Assembly: GCA_029204225.1 (NCBI GenBank)
Contig: CM055103.1
Location: 20,834,709-20,898,708, forward strand
Source: Diphasiastrum complanatum
Taxonomy: Eukaryota; Streptophyta; Lycopodiopsida; Lycopodiales; Lycopodiaceae
Direction of reading: 5' to 3'
DNA length: 64,000 nucleotides
The translations under genes were made by a program, and so were the position numbers. This document shows positions 31,661 through 43,399 of this stretch, piece by piece; within the stretch, counting starts at the first letter, position 1, and every line of letters starts with the position of its first letter. The notes under the pieces are model-generated. The model saw only the letters and a program-made list of their open reading frames with translations, made no database searches and was not told the origin of the DNA.

Positions 31661-32460
31661 AATCTCACACGTCTTTGGAGTATGTTTGCTAGTTAAGCTT
31701 TTGGCTAGTTTATTTCAGGTTTTGGTTTGTTTTTATGCTATATGCTACAAGAACTGTGTTTGTTAAAAATTGTTATTGTGACAATTTTAGATATTCTATT
31801 TTTTAAAGCTTTCAGTGTTCTTGATTTTTGTTGAGACTTTTACAATGAGCCAATAGATCGTTTGTTCAACTCAATGCAAGGCTAGAATTGCGTAGCTAGT
31901 TATTCTAGACTCGTGTGAACAAGCGGAAGGATTGTAGTAGGCCTTCACTTGTTTGCCTAATTTGGAGATAGACTTGTAACAAGCTTGAGACTCGAGAGTC
32001 GAGCGTTGCAAAACCTCTTAGTTTCTTCTTCAATTTCGCAAATCTTCCTAATCTCGATTCCAGATATGAAAAAAATATTTCCTTGTCGTTTAATGGACGA
32101 CGTAAGCTCTGTCGTGTAGCAAGACTCTACCAAGGCCAACCAAGGCCCTGCTACGCAAAAAAGGATTCACCTTGAATTCACAGTTCATGTAACCCACAGC
32201 ATGGCTTGCAGGTAGGGATAGAACATAGAACGATGGCATCTTAGCTTCGTTAAAGGGGAAATTGTTCTGCACCAAGGCTGACCTAGAGAAATCCAACACA
32301 CACACACCATTCCCTAATTACAAATTTGTAAAAAAAGCTGTGCAATGATAACCTGAAACCTAGAATAATTTAAACTTAAAGATGACGACTCCTTGCTTCA
32401 ATGATGTAGTGACTGTAAGATTATCATCCATTCAAGGCTCCACCTGTTGATTATCTGCAG
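31660..32460. other. 3' flank of the ALKBH10-like gene; no firm gene
   Basis: On the minus strand a stretch at about 32,155-32,275 has good coding character ('NNFPFNEAKMPSFYVLSL'), with splice-like borders (ttctctag| and AAG|GTGAAT). I do not recognise it and no further exons were found. It may be 3' UTR or an exon of another gene. Confidence 0.3.
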
Positions 32461-32466
32461 GGGATC

Positions 32467-33256
32467 TTAAGCTTTGCTGCTTGAAGACGAATCTGTAGAT
32501 TGTACCACAATTGAACTTTCAGACATTGGTATCTTCCGGGGAGGACTAGGCAATATGAAAGGATTGGAGGCTGCTTCCGGAGGCTGCAAGGTACCAGTTG
32601 ATTGCTGGGAATTAGGCTGAAACAGGGTAGGAGATATAGATGAAGATGCTTGATAGAAATCTGCATTGGAAGAGGGGAAAAAGGCAGGACTGGAGGCAGT
32701 TCTTTGCATGGAAGAAGGGGGACTCAAAATCCCTTGTCTGCGTTGGAGGGTTGTATAAGGTGGCCGACCAGGGCCACTTGGAGATGTGTTGGAAGGTAGA
32801 AAGACGCCCGTGCCAGCGCTGGCTGTTCGCACGATCCGAGGCATGGGGGACCATCCTGGAACAAGTACAGCTACTGGAGAGAAAGACCCAACTGGGTGTG
32901 CTGCAGTAGCTGGAAACAGAGGCTGCAGAGAGGGGGTGTGTACTTCTGAAGGGGTTTGTCCAGATGGGACTGTCAGACGAATAGGTAATACTCTTGAAGC
33001 AGCACCCACATTTTGCAGTTTCAAAGGAACTTGAGTTCTGCCAGAGCTGTCAGCCACCTCTACTCCAGGAGAATCACTAGCTTCTCGCTCAGAAGATGAC
33101 GCGGAATATGTGGGTTTGTTTGTTGCCGGACTTACGCTTCGTGACTCTTCCTTTGCTGTCCTTTTACCAAGTATTATGTGGCAACACTTTTCAGACATGG
33201 CAGATATGGCATGGATGGCTATATTAGCGCTGTTCCCCTGGAGAACTAACACAGAT
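32467..33256 (-). CDS. ALKBH10-like gene, exon 6
   Basis: It starts after gttggcag|ATCTGT and completes the Gly codon left open by exon 5. The first 40 residues finish the oxygenase fold ('SVLVLQGNSANIAIHAISA'). About 220 Pro/Ser/Ala-rich residues follow, ending in a Ser-Lys-Ala tail. Perfect phase and family match across a 5.3-kb intron support the join. Confidence 0.8.
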
Positions 33257-36200
33257 CTGCCAACGAAGACAAAGGCCAAACATTAGAATAAATTTCCAAA
33301 TAAATCCATACAAAGCCAATGCAGCCACAGCAGATATAAGCTACGGGATGCAAGAATCCTACTTTAATTTGGGAACCGGAAAAAGCAAAGCAACTGCTCC
33401 GACGTGGGTATTGGACTGATCGCCATTCTTTGTATTGCTCTACATTTACATTTTTGAGATTGGGGCGTTTTTGCATAAGTTTCAGATTTATGAAGTACTT
33501 TAACTTTGTATGTTCAACTTGCTTACAAGATCGGGAGCATTTTGAGCAGGTTCAAATGGTCAATCAAAAACCAAGTACCAGAAAGTTCAAGCACAGAAGG
33601 AGAGTAAGTGCAGAAAACAGCCTATACACTAAATAGTTACTCTTTACGAAATAGTGGTAGATAAAGCTAAAAACAGAATTCTCATGCACTCAATTGATTC
33701 TGGCTCAGAGCCATGGGTAATATGGGAAAGCATAAACCCTTCTTGACCAAATCTGATCTGTAAAAGTCACAGTACAGAAGTTACTAGAAATCGCCTGAAG
33801 ATAGTTATATTGAGCAAGCAAAGTCCCGGAGACGCCATGAATTGATGAAGCTGAATATTACATAAACCTTCATACCGAAGATTTCAACATTGGAACAATA
33901 TAGAGCTGAAATAACTGATCATGTTCATGAGGCTAAATAAGTTGTTTAAGCAAGTCAAAAGGAATAAGTTGTTTAAGCAAGTCAAAAGGACTAGGGAAGA
34001 TTAAGGTCCATTTCACACCACATGCTTGGCAAGTCCAAAATTAAAATAGAGCTCTCCTATTGGTTGAGGAGAAAAAATGGGACTCCCACCCTTTTACATT
34101 AAGATCCACTTGCCACTATGTGGCAGATGGATGACATGATAGGGACCCCAATGCACACATAGGGGCAACTCAAATCCATTTTTGGGCCAGCCAATGTCCC
34201 CTGGCATGTTGGCCTGCATTTTAAAGTCTTTTTAACCCTTCAGTGCCAATATTCCTTTCAATGAAATGCATTTCAATTTTGACCTTTTCAATGAAAGGTG
34301 ATTGCTTGAAAAAGAAACTTAGGGCACCCACCCTTCAACCTTTTAACATGAAAATTTTCATACTTGCATTTCAAAACACAACACCTTAAATAAAATGGAC
34401 CAATCCTATGTCAAGATTCAAATGGGCCAATCATATTGTCAAGATTCAAATGGGCCAATCATTTTGCACTTACCAACCAAATGTGAAATGGGGGTGGTCC
34501 ATTGCCTGTCAACTCACTTGCCTAGATTCAAAAAATGGTTAACAAGTCAAAGGGCTAGGCAAAGGGACTTGCCGGTAGTCTGGAACCGGCCTAAGGTTGG
34601 GATTGTGTTTGAGGTTCAGAAACTGTCTGATCTCAGGCTAAACAATAGTCAGTGATCTCGGATACCTTAGTTGTCTTATAGATTCCCAAGGAAAATTTCG
34701 TTAGCCAGAATATTAAAACACCGTTCAAGAAAATTCCTGTTTTCAAGAAGTTTTGGTCTTTCAAGCAACATGGGTTTCCTGTTTTCAGAATTTGTCCACA
34801 CCATTATCCAAGAAATGCATACTTCGCCCAACATTGGCCAGCGTCAACCAATCTTCCATCTTCTAAGGACATGGAGATTTCTTGCTATGGTTGAGTTTGT
34901 TCTAGGGTGAGCTTAAGGGCTGCAGACCTGGGCTAGATCAGGGCTAGCAGGCAGTACCCTATTGCAGGCTAAATGCCAGACTGAGCAGGTTGTCAGAGGG
35001 GCTGCTTCCCAGCCCAGATAATTCTCCAGAGTCTGGGCTGCCTATGAGAGTGCGAGCATAACTCTGTTGCATTGTGTCATGAGTTGATACCCCGCGGTTT
35101 TTTGAAAAAAATGCAAGATTTATTGACTGAAGCTGGTTATGCTACTGAGAAAAGGTGGTCCGCAAACCATGCCCCCGACCATGTTTTCAATGCCTCTGTT
35201 TGTAACATATCTTCTATTGGGTTGCCCTATGTTGCAAAAAGCTCGTGAGAGTATTCACAGTGCTCAAGACCAAGCTAGGCGTTAGGGTAATCTTAAAAGG
35301 CCTCCTAGAGATTTTAAGGTTGATGGCTGGGTTTATCCTAGAATTCCAAAAGATTCTGTGGTATTGCTACTGAAAAGCATCATAGGTTGTCTACTAGATA
35401 TTTTGGACCACTTCAGATTATAAAGAAAATTGGACCTTTAGCTTATTTACTTGATCTACAAGGCAAATCCACGACTCATCGTGTGTTTCATCTGAGTTGA
35501 TTAAAATTGAGTTTACATGAAGGTGAGGATTTAACCCAACTAGAGGATTTATCACTTAGTGTACCTTTGGAACCTGAAAAGTACTCCTTTGGTATAAATG
35601 AATCTCAATGTGATTAGACGATGTATAACCAATTTTTTTTAAGTATTTAAAATTCTGCTAGATTTGTGCTCCACATCATTTACTAAAATCACCTTTCATT
35701 CCTTTGAGATACATATTCACACTAGGCAGGGTCTCTTTGAAAAAGTGAACCCTAACAACACATTAGTCGTTGATATGAACACATACTGCAGACTATCAGG
35801 GTGATGTTACGTGGTTTGAAAAGCATGCCCAAAATTTAAGGAAATTCTTAGTCAACTTGGAGGTCTCGAGAATTCAAACACCAATTTACAGGTACTTGGT
35901 GGACATCTTCTTAGCTACTTAGCTAATCATCACATTTCCTTGCTACTTCAAATGTACCGTCTAATAACATGACTTACACATTTCTCTCAAAAGATGAAAC
36001 AGCTTAAATAACTTATGCAACAAACAGGCACAGCCAGTGCCATAATAGACCATAGAAGTTAATGTACCAAAGAAAGTTATGCTACAAATTTTGCATTGCT
36101 GTCCAGCTTGAAACCCCAACTGATTTTGCACTCAATAAGGACTGCATTGAGAAATCTACATTTTGCTCTAAACTCGGCAAAATTTATTAAATAGAGGCTA

Positions 36201-38768
36201 TACTAAAACATGCCTGTGACTTTGATTGCATGCATTGAAACAAGTGTTAAATACTGAGTGCAATTAAAGGTCACTTTTTCTAATAGTTAACATTGCCAAA
36301 GCTGTCAGTATAGAATTATGTTTAGATCACTTCGTACCTTGTATGTTTCATTTCATACGTATGGAAGAACGAAAATGACAAAATACCGAATCTTTCTATT
36401 AGGACCCCGAGCTGGTCATTTTCAGGCGTGCATTACGAGATAGGAGGAGATTGTGCTCCATTTCCAGCAAATACTGCTTCTGGTAGCAGTTGCAATGCCT
36501 TTTGTTTTCGATCAGCAGTGGATGTTGTTTTAAGGCCATCAGTTTGTAAGTTTTCAACTTTTTGTTTTCAGCCCTAATTTGACATGTTCTTGCATTCCAC
36601 TGCAGATTAAGCTATTCTCTACCAATTTTCGTGCATCTTGGTATTGTTTTCACCCATTCCCTTGTGCCTAGCAATATTCTACTCTTTGTTTTGTTCAGTT
36701 TGTTGGTTTTGATGTGTTTTTTACACTCTACCACAGGCTAAATTAAGTAGCATGTATGCCTGATCTTATTTTATCTGTTTCACATTGTCATGACATTTTC
36801 TCTAGTCCACCACTTCATAGCAAACCTCCTTATAGCTGGCAAAGTTTTGTTTGCTTCAGGGTTAGTATACAGCCTTTTCTTTGTAGCCACTTTTGGTATA
36901 GGTGTTAAGGGGTATGATCAGCACACGGGTCTAGAAAACAAGCTTTACTACGATCGGAGGTGGAGATGATTGATTCTAAGGGGAATTGTTGTGCTTTCTC
37001 ATGTGCACTCAAGTAATGGTGCCATTATTCTAGATAGTTGTTCTTAAGCACCCTCAGGGGTTGACATAGGCAGAAGTCAACATTGGTCTGTTGAACAAGA
37101 GAATGCACTCTACAAAAGGCAACATGGCATATTTGCATGGCCTCTGGATAATAACTGTGAGTCTAGGGTGCATCCTCTCACTTTGTTGTACTGTCATAGG
37201 GAGCATACTCCCCTCTGGAGGGCTTTCCATTTGTATCCTCTCAAACAATTGTTCAACATCCATTTGTGAGGAACTAGAGCACCTGAGCACATTTTCACGT
37301 TAAAAAGTGTACTAGACTCTCTATTTAGCAATCTGAGAGATTGATATTTTGCAACACCAACTCAAGCTTAGTTTATTACCTCAAGGATGCGAGGGACCCC
37401 ATGACTGCATTGTAGTTCCAGAGCCAGCAACCAGCAGTGTTGTTCCATAGCTCCGTATGGCCCACTCTATTGTATTTTGAGATCAGACCCTTTATTTTAG
37501 AAATTCACCTATCATCTGCTTATCTATTTTGTCTTGGTAGTACCCAGTTATAATTCAGGCCGAATCAAATTCATGTCAGCACGGCCTCAGGAATCAAGTG
37601 CATAATTTAGATTTCTTCTGTAAGTATTTTACTATTATTTTCTTGTTAAGCGCTGTTTTGTCTACAAGCTTTGTATTAGGTCACTTTCTTTGATTATAAT
37701 GTTTTTGATCGATTTTAGACTATTTTCTGGTTTTTTCATGCAGGAAATATTTGGAATGACATTTCAAATACTAGGGAACTATGGTTGTTGAACTACAACA
37801 GTCAAGTGCCACTAGTACAAAGCAAAAGTTAGTTAGTTGAATGCTTATAATAGGTTCTTGGAATAGAAAAACTTAGAAAGAGATGAATATTGATGTGTCC
37901 ATTGGATAAAGGTATTAAGTAGAAGCATCATCAGGTGTACCATTTATCAGCCTGTTAAACTTCTCAAACTTCTTGCATGTCTGGGTGCTTGCTATCATGT
38001 ACTCCTAATCAGATATCCAACATTTGATAACACCTATCTTTAATGTGCTCGTTATATCTTCTGTTTGTGCCTAATGCATGCTTTTCCACTGCTGCACATT
38101 TCTGCTAGTTTGTGTAAACTCTAACAAACACCATCAAGTAACCACAACCTTGTCATTGTTCTTTATGTCAGAAAAACATCTGTACGCCTAAAAATCTTCC
38201 CAGAGCCCTTTCTCATGTTTCACTACAATTATTTGAGAATTTTAATGCAGACTGTCCCTAGATGTGAAGTTTTAGTGAGATCCGTATCTTTAGTTGCACA
38301 CTGTTGTTGAACCTTTGTGTCTTGACACTCAATTAGAAAAATTGAAAATTTGTACAGGAGGATAATAGAACTTAAGTTCACTGTAACCTGAAAAGAAAGG
38401 TTCTGAACTTTCACAACGTCCTGCACTCACATCTGTATGACTACTATAAAGGCAGAGGAAAACAAAATTGTCTATGTGAATGAATGGCAACCCAAGCTCT
38501 ATAAGGGTCATAAAGGAAGGCACTCATTCAACCTACTGACTGTGACTTCGGAATAGAATGCTTACCCCACAGGAAGAAGCAGCTTCAGTGGGTCCTTGAT
38601 TTCTGAAAAAGAACCTATTTTTGCACGCATGCTGCCTATTACTACTGAACACTCTGAAAGCAATGAAATGAGAAAAAGTGGCTGCTCCAAATCCATGACA
38701 CTGATATCAGCTATTGCGCTTTCCCCCTAGCCAAAACAAATGTAGTAACACATCACTGAGTCAAGATA

Positions 38769-38818
<50 letters not shown>

Positions 38819-41353
38819 TTTGCATCCATCAAGTGCACTTAAGGACTTATTTGGTTTTAAATTAAGAGCAAAGCAAGATCAGAACACAGATGTTACCTTC
38901 TCCAATATCGTGATTTTATATGAATCTGGTCGTTTGTTGTAAGATGTAATATTCCACCGAACTAAGCGATCAATTATTGCTTGTAGAGGTGCTGGAGTCA
39001 CGTCTGCAATGTCCTCTGCCAAAAAAAACAGATATCAATTATGTTCCCATTGTTTTAGCACCAGTTGAAGCTTTATGGTTGTGTGCTTGGTACCTGAGCA
39101 TAGTACTGCTAAATCAACTTATTGTTCTTTGAGGCCAGTTTCCCGGCATGTTAAGTTGCTAGGGGCAACTTCACAAAAATAGACCAATCAGATCGTAGGG
39201 TTCAAATTGGCCAATCAGATTGCAGCCCATCATTTGGCACTTCAGAACAAACACCTAGTTATGCACAAACAAATAGTGTTGCTTCTACCTTGAGAGAGAT
39301 TATGTACAATATGAAGATAAAGCAGGCTTGAAACATGCCTTTATTGCCACCTCCAGTGGTTTTTCCAGCAGAATCCCAATCTGCAACCAGTAATGCCAGT
39401 TGACTACGTTCTTCATTGTTAAAAATGTTCTCATAGAGCTCCATGCCTTCAACTACATTAATCTGCGAAAGAGTGTATCCTGTTTTTGTTAGGTCTTGCT
39501 ACAAAACAAGTGAAACGCCATCAAAAGACAAATTTTGTCAGCTAAGAACAGTTAAGCAAACTCCATGATGAACCTGCATATCATCAAATCATCAAGAAAT
39601 CTTAAAGAGAAACAGGCTATACCATCCAGCAAAACACTTGATAAATTTTGGCCAATCTTTTCTCAGGAAACTTAATCAAAAGGATCAAGAGGGAAAACTG
39701 GTGAAAAACCCTTCATACCAGTTGACCTTCAAAATCTTCATGGCAAGAAAATTTGCTGGACATTTTCATTGCAGCAAATCTTGCATCTTCCTCAGCATTA
39801 GAATAAAACTTGCTATCAATGGAACATTTTGATATGTATCCTGCAGATGCCAGAGTGATTAACAAACATGATTACTCTGGCATTATGAATACTGTCCAGT
39901 TACAGTGAATGGACTGGCAACTTTTTGCAAAAGATTTGCTGATTCGCTCAAAGTTTGAAGACCGACATGAAGCATCAAATTAAAGCACGTACCAAGCAGC
40001 AAATGAAAGCATTTTCCACGCATATTTTCTAGTCATAAACATGAAATTCAATGTTGTGTTTAAATGTGCCATCTGACCTCCTTTCCACTTGAAATATAAT
40101 ATAAAGCACTCATGTCAATGAAACTGTGACATATTTATGGGGCATATACATAGACAGTGGACACGAAGTGCTTAATCTTTCGTTTAAACATGACCTTAAC
40201 TGATAACCATGTTCCTAAGAATACAGGTTAGAAACCTCAATTCTGGCAATGCAAATAGAGATGACTCCTCCGTGCAAAGCATCAGATTAACGCCAGGACA
40301 ATGTAAGTCATTTCTTCTCCATTTATGACAGCGTGTTAGGTTTAATATTCTTGTCCTGCAAACTTTGTGAATTCTCTACCTCAGGCTGCTTTTTTGTTAC
40401 AGAACCTGCCCAGTTCAGTTCTGCCGTCATATTTTTCCTACATTTACTTTAGATAAATTTCGAATCCAGCGAAAATCACCAAGAACTCTTCTGAGAACTG
40501 AAGAAAGATAGAAAACAGAGGGCGTTTGTGCATAGAAGAAGCGTTTACCTTCACGTTTTTTAGATGTCAGTCCAAACCTGTTCTGCGAATTGCGCTTTCT
40601 CCACTCACTATTTTTCTGCCCATGAGCATGAGATGCTAGAGGTGGGGACGAAGAAGTACCCTGAAGATGAAGCTGTTTATTCTGAACTGCACCATTTTCT
40701 GTAACTTTGTATTCAAGCAAACCTTGAGTTACAGAAGGATGCTTTTTCAGTAATTCTTCTCTTTCATTATTTCCTAGCTGATTTTTGCCTTTCTCACTAT
40801 CATCTTTCAGTCCTTCTAATCTGTCTGATGCACGGTTTTTGAGAATAATTTGTTCAGCATCCATTTTGTTCAGACTTCCTTCCTTTTGCGCACGAACACT
40901 AATCATGCCATTGCTGTTCAAATCGATCGTTTCAACCTCGGTATATGTCGGTAATAGATCCGCAGTCCGAGCTTGATGCTTTTTCTGTGCGACCTGCTGA
41001 AGGGCAAGCATAACCTCTGACACAGAGAAATATTGCTGCAAATGAAGGATAACGTTCCAATTGTAGCGTCTTTGTTGGAGGCAAGCGAAAACGAGATCAT
41101 ATTCTCCACTGTTGCCAATTATCCGCAAATGCTGGCAGAATGCATCAATAATGGCGTTGGCTGCAGCAAATTCACTACGTAGCCATGATATGAAGTTATC
41201 ACGCTCATCTGGTACCCAGTGCTGAGGTACAGGAGGTTGGAGATGCATAGCCACAGCTCTATTGTCAATGATATACACATTATCTTTGCTAAAGATCCCC
41301 GCTCTGTTGCGAGATTGAAATGGCCCGTTTGCAGCTGCCATTATTTGCCACAA
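32467..41353 (-). CDS. ALKBH10-like 2-oxoglutarate/Fe(II) oxygenase-family gene, six exons
   Basis: Exons: 41,353-40,549; 39,840-39,719; 39,462-39,351; 39,015-38,897; 38,726-38,566; 33,256-32,467 (702 codons plus stop; all phases agree). Family members such as ALKBH10B remove N6-methyladenosine from mRNA. The conserved N-terminal helical domain ('FISWLRSEFAAANAIIDAFC') is in exon 1. Oxygenase-domain parts follow: 'INVVEGMELYENIFNNEE', 'VTPAPLQAIIDRLVRW', 'QPLFLISLLSECSVVIG', and 'GSVLVLQGNSANIAIHAI' across the last junction. A Pro/Ser-rich tail includes 'TASAGTGVFLPSNTSPSG', as in the hydroxyproline-rich-annotated members. Odd points: the segment usual between exons 3 and 4 (a 'KGxxRExIQLG' region) is missing. 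Where catalytic members have 'GDHSQPH', this one reads 'GESAIADISVMDLEQP', so the iron ligands appear lost. Intron 5 is 5.3 kb. Start: M1 (41,353) or M5 (41,341). It could be a non-catalytic paralogue or an early pseudogene. Confidence 0.8.
34393..34465. repeat. 28-bp tandem repeat inside intron 5
   Basis: About 2.6 units of 'aatgggccaatcatattgtc' plus 'aagattca' (start points 34,393, 34,421, 34,449). A related sequence ('ttcaaattggccaatcagat') sits in intron 3 near 39,200. Confidence 0.75.
35080..35620 (+). pseudogene. Gypsy integrase C-terminal relic in intron 5
   Basis: Plus-strand translation with several stops gives 'LQKARESIHSAQDQAR', 'KLSTRYFGPLQIIKKIG', 'PLAYLLDLQGKSTTHRVFHL' and so on. 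This is the integrase C-terminal region of a Ty3/gypsy element (usual pattern KLxxRYxGPFxIxxKIGxVAYxLxLP...HPVFHxSxLK). It is antisense to the host gene and long dead. Confidence 0.75.
38566..38726 (-). CDS. ALKBH10-like gene, exon 5
   Basis: 161 bp between ttggctag|GGGGAA and GTGGG|GTAAGC. It encodes 'GESAIADISVMDLEQP', 'ISLLSECSVVIGSMRAKIG' and 'PLKLLLPVG'. In active relatives the stretch before the 'SLSEC' strand carries the iron-binding His and acidic residue; here I see neither. Confidence 0.8.
38770..38817. repeat. (CT)n microsatellite in intron 4
   Basis: An uninterrupted 47-bp array, about 45 bp from the exon 5 acceptor. On the transcribed strand it reads (GA)n. Confidence 0.95.
38897..39015 (-). 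CDS. ALKBH10-like gene, exon 4
   Basis: 119 bp between tttttggcag|AGGACA and GAGAAG|GTAACA. It encodes 'DIADVTPAPLQAIIDRLVRW' and on to 'SYKITILEK', which corresponds to the family's 'IEPIPxxLxxIIxRLV' segment. Confidence 0.8.
39351..39462 (-). CDS. ALKBH10-like gene, exon 3
   Basis: It follows ttcgcag|ATT and encodes 'INVVEGMELYENIFNN' to 'DWDSAGKTTG', the first strand and helix of the oxygenase domain. I chose the donor GGAG|GTGGCA. A GC donor 15 bp further (AAAG|GCATG) keeps the same phase and is an alternative. Confidence 0.75.
39719..39840 (-). CDS. ALKBH10-like gene, exon 2
   Basis: 122 bp between ctgcag|GATACA and CAACTG|GTATGA. It completes a Gly codon and encodes 'YISKCSIDSKFYSNAEEDAR' and 'FSCHEDFEGQL', the acidic link before the oxygenase domain. 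Confidence 0.8.
40549..41353 (-). CDS. ALKBH10-like gene, exon 1
   Basis: It encodes 268 codons plus one base and ends GAAG|GTAAAC. It holds the conserved N-terminal domain (residues about 45-130, including 'EYDLVFACLQQRRYNWNVIL') and then a charged, poorly conserved linker. The open frame runs on past the donor, but that part has no family similarity. Confidence 0.85.
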
Positions 41354-42338
41354 TTAACACGCTTCCAGCCGACATTCACTCAAAATTAAAATCTGCTATG
41401 AAGAAGCAAAATCTAATACGTTTATGAAATAAAACCCGCACATCTGACGAGAATTGTAGGTGTACACGGTGGCTAAACAGACAGGACTTGAGATCCAAAT
41501 GCCAAGTGCTTAGCGAAATAAAACGCTTTGATTTTCTTTGAAATCCTTGCCCTGCTAAATATTTAAACCATGATCAATACCAACTAATCTACAAAGATCC
41601 AGAGAAATTGTTTCCAGATATTACTGTTCAACCGCTGGGTGATTCAACTACAGAATGCTAGTGCGCAATCTCAGAAGCCAATCCAACTCACCACAGCACA
41701 AACCCGATACATATCTCCATACATCTTCGTAATCCTACGTGCATTTCCAATATGCAAGCACTAATTATCTCTTTTCTATCTGAACCTCCTACAGATCCCT
41801 TCGATCTGTATCACGATTATAACGTCGGTTGATAGCGACATGAGATGACAGGTATCATCAAATATCTTGTGATCTGCCATAGCCGTTATAAAACGAAGAA
41901 GAAGAAGAAGAAGAAAAAGCAACAAAATTAAAGTGATGCATTATTCATTCACCAAACAATGAAATGAACGCAGCAGCTCTTTCTGAAATGAAATGCGGAA
42001 GAAGAAAAAGAGGGGAGGAATAATTTTACTCGTTATTCGTGATGCTCTTCTGGTGATGCTGATGCTGCTTTTACCTCTCTGTTCTGTCTCTCTCTGTCTG
42101 TGTCGTCGATGACGCTACATATGCATAGAAAATAAAGAAAATATAGAGGACGAGAACGTGGTTTAGTCGGGAGGAGGACGAGGAACGAACAGAGAGGAGC
42201 CAGCTAGCAGCATTGAGAGCAGCTAGCAGCATTGAGAGACGGCGTTTTTCAAGAGATGCCAAAAACAAACCCAAAATATATAATCAATATAATAACAAAA
42301 AGTATGGCCGACGACCATGTTACATACATATCTCTCTA

Positions 42339-42340
<2 letters not shown>
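41354..42340 (-). promoter_or_regulatory. 5' flank and probable 5' UTR of the ALKBH10-like gene
   Basis: It holds a GAA-rich run (about 41,897-41,920), CT-rich tracts near 42,085 and a small tandem repeat 'agctagcagcattgagag' (two units, 42,202-42,238). Polypyrimidine/GA tracts are common in plant 5' UTRs, but no transcription start can be fixed. There is no other gene here. Confidence 0.35.

Positions 42341-42423
<83 letters not shown>
42341..42423. repeat. Compound (CT)n(CA)n microsatellite
   Basis: CT at 42,341-42,374 runs straight into CA at 42,374-42,423. Confidence 0.95.
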
Positions 42424-42427
<4 letters not shown>

Positions 42428-43385
42428 ATGCAAACCAATCATTCTTTATTATTTTTCTTTGGTGAAAACAAAACTAGAGCGTTAGGTAATAAATTACATA
42501 CATGTACATAATATTCAAGAGCTATGTATATTCACACTTTTATTTATTATTCATAACATTACATGCTTTCCAGCGACAAGATATGTTCCACATTTACATC
42601 TTTTATTTTTAATCACAACAATGTGCCTTGCAAGCACTAGCAACATAATGTTTACACCTCATTCACATGCACAACTTAACCATTTCTCATCATGCATGTA
42701 TATTCCATGTGGTCTTTTATCTCACGTAGGTCAAAATTCAAATCTAGGTCATTGTGAATCCAATAATTGTCTTATGTAACTCACCAAATAGGGGGCTTGT
42801 ATATTGTACTTGCCAATTAAGCTCCTGCAATGCATACCTTGATGATAAATAGGCAAAACATAAATTGTTACAAAGTGATCCAATCAGTCCAATCAGTTGG
42901 CTGGTAGTAGTAAGCTGTTTCGATGATTTGCTAAAATTGAGGTGTTACTTTTAGGTGAGTTTAAAGCATATAAATGAATTTTTTGAAGTTTTAGTTCTTC
43001 TAAAATGTAATTTTTTTTTATGCTTGAAATATCATGCGTAAAACAAATCATGATGTGATCACCTTGGTTAAGATGGGTGGCATGTACTTTTAGTACATCA
43101 ATGCTTATCGATGCATTATAATATCTAGTGTAATCTTTGTTAGGCCCAAAAGGAGCTATTTGCTTTGAGAATAAGGCGGTTCCCTCTTTAGGCACTCCAA
43201 AGTACTTAAATAAGGATAAGAAGCCAACAAGGGCCCAAATACACTTAATAATACTTACTGAGGGCTAACTATCTTACAAGATAGTTATGTTTATGTAAGT
43301 CAGGGGATTGGCTATAATCAGTCAAGAGACATCAATGCGAAATCTTTTGAAATGGGTCAAAATCCTAAAAAAGAGTAATTATTTT
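42424..43385. other. No gene supported
   Basis: A/T-rich. A 100-codon minus frame at 42,893-43,195 has no recognised motif and may be chance or old retroelement sequence downstream of the copia relic. Confidence 0.3.
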
Positions 43386-43399
43386 TCAATGTTTTAATT

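Larger units (their letters stand above)
33257..38565 (-). other. Intron 5 of the ALKBH10-like gene (5.3 kb)
   Basis: Bounded by GGG|GTAAGC and gttggcag|ATC. Apart from the gypsy relic and the 28-bp repeat it contains no coding frame I can support. Expansion by transposon insertion explains its length. Confidence 0.7.

Noticed and set aside
37054-37290. Minus-strand frame in intron 5 ('PPEGSMLPMTVQQSERMH') as a possible ALKBH10 exon
   Set aside because: Exon 5 joins exon 6 directly in phase with full family similarity, leaving no gap for it; no splice sites fit.
38229-38523. Open frames just after exon 5 as the last exon of the ALKBH10-like gene
   Set aside because: They give no family similarity and the wrong phase, whereas 33,256-32,467 fits exactly.
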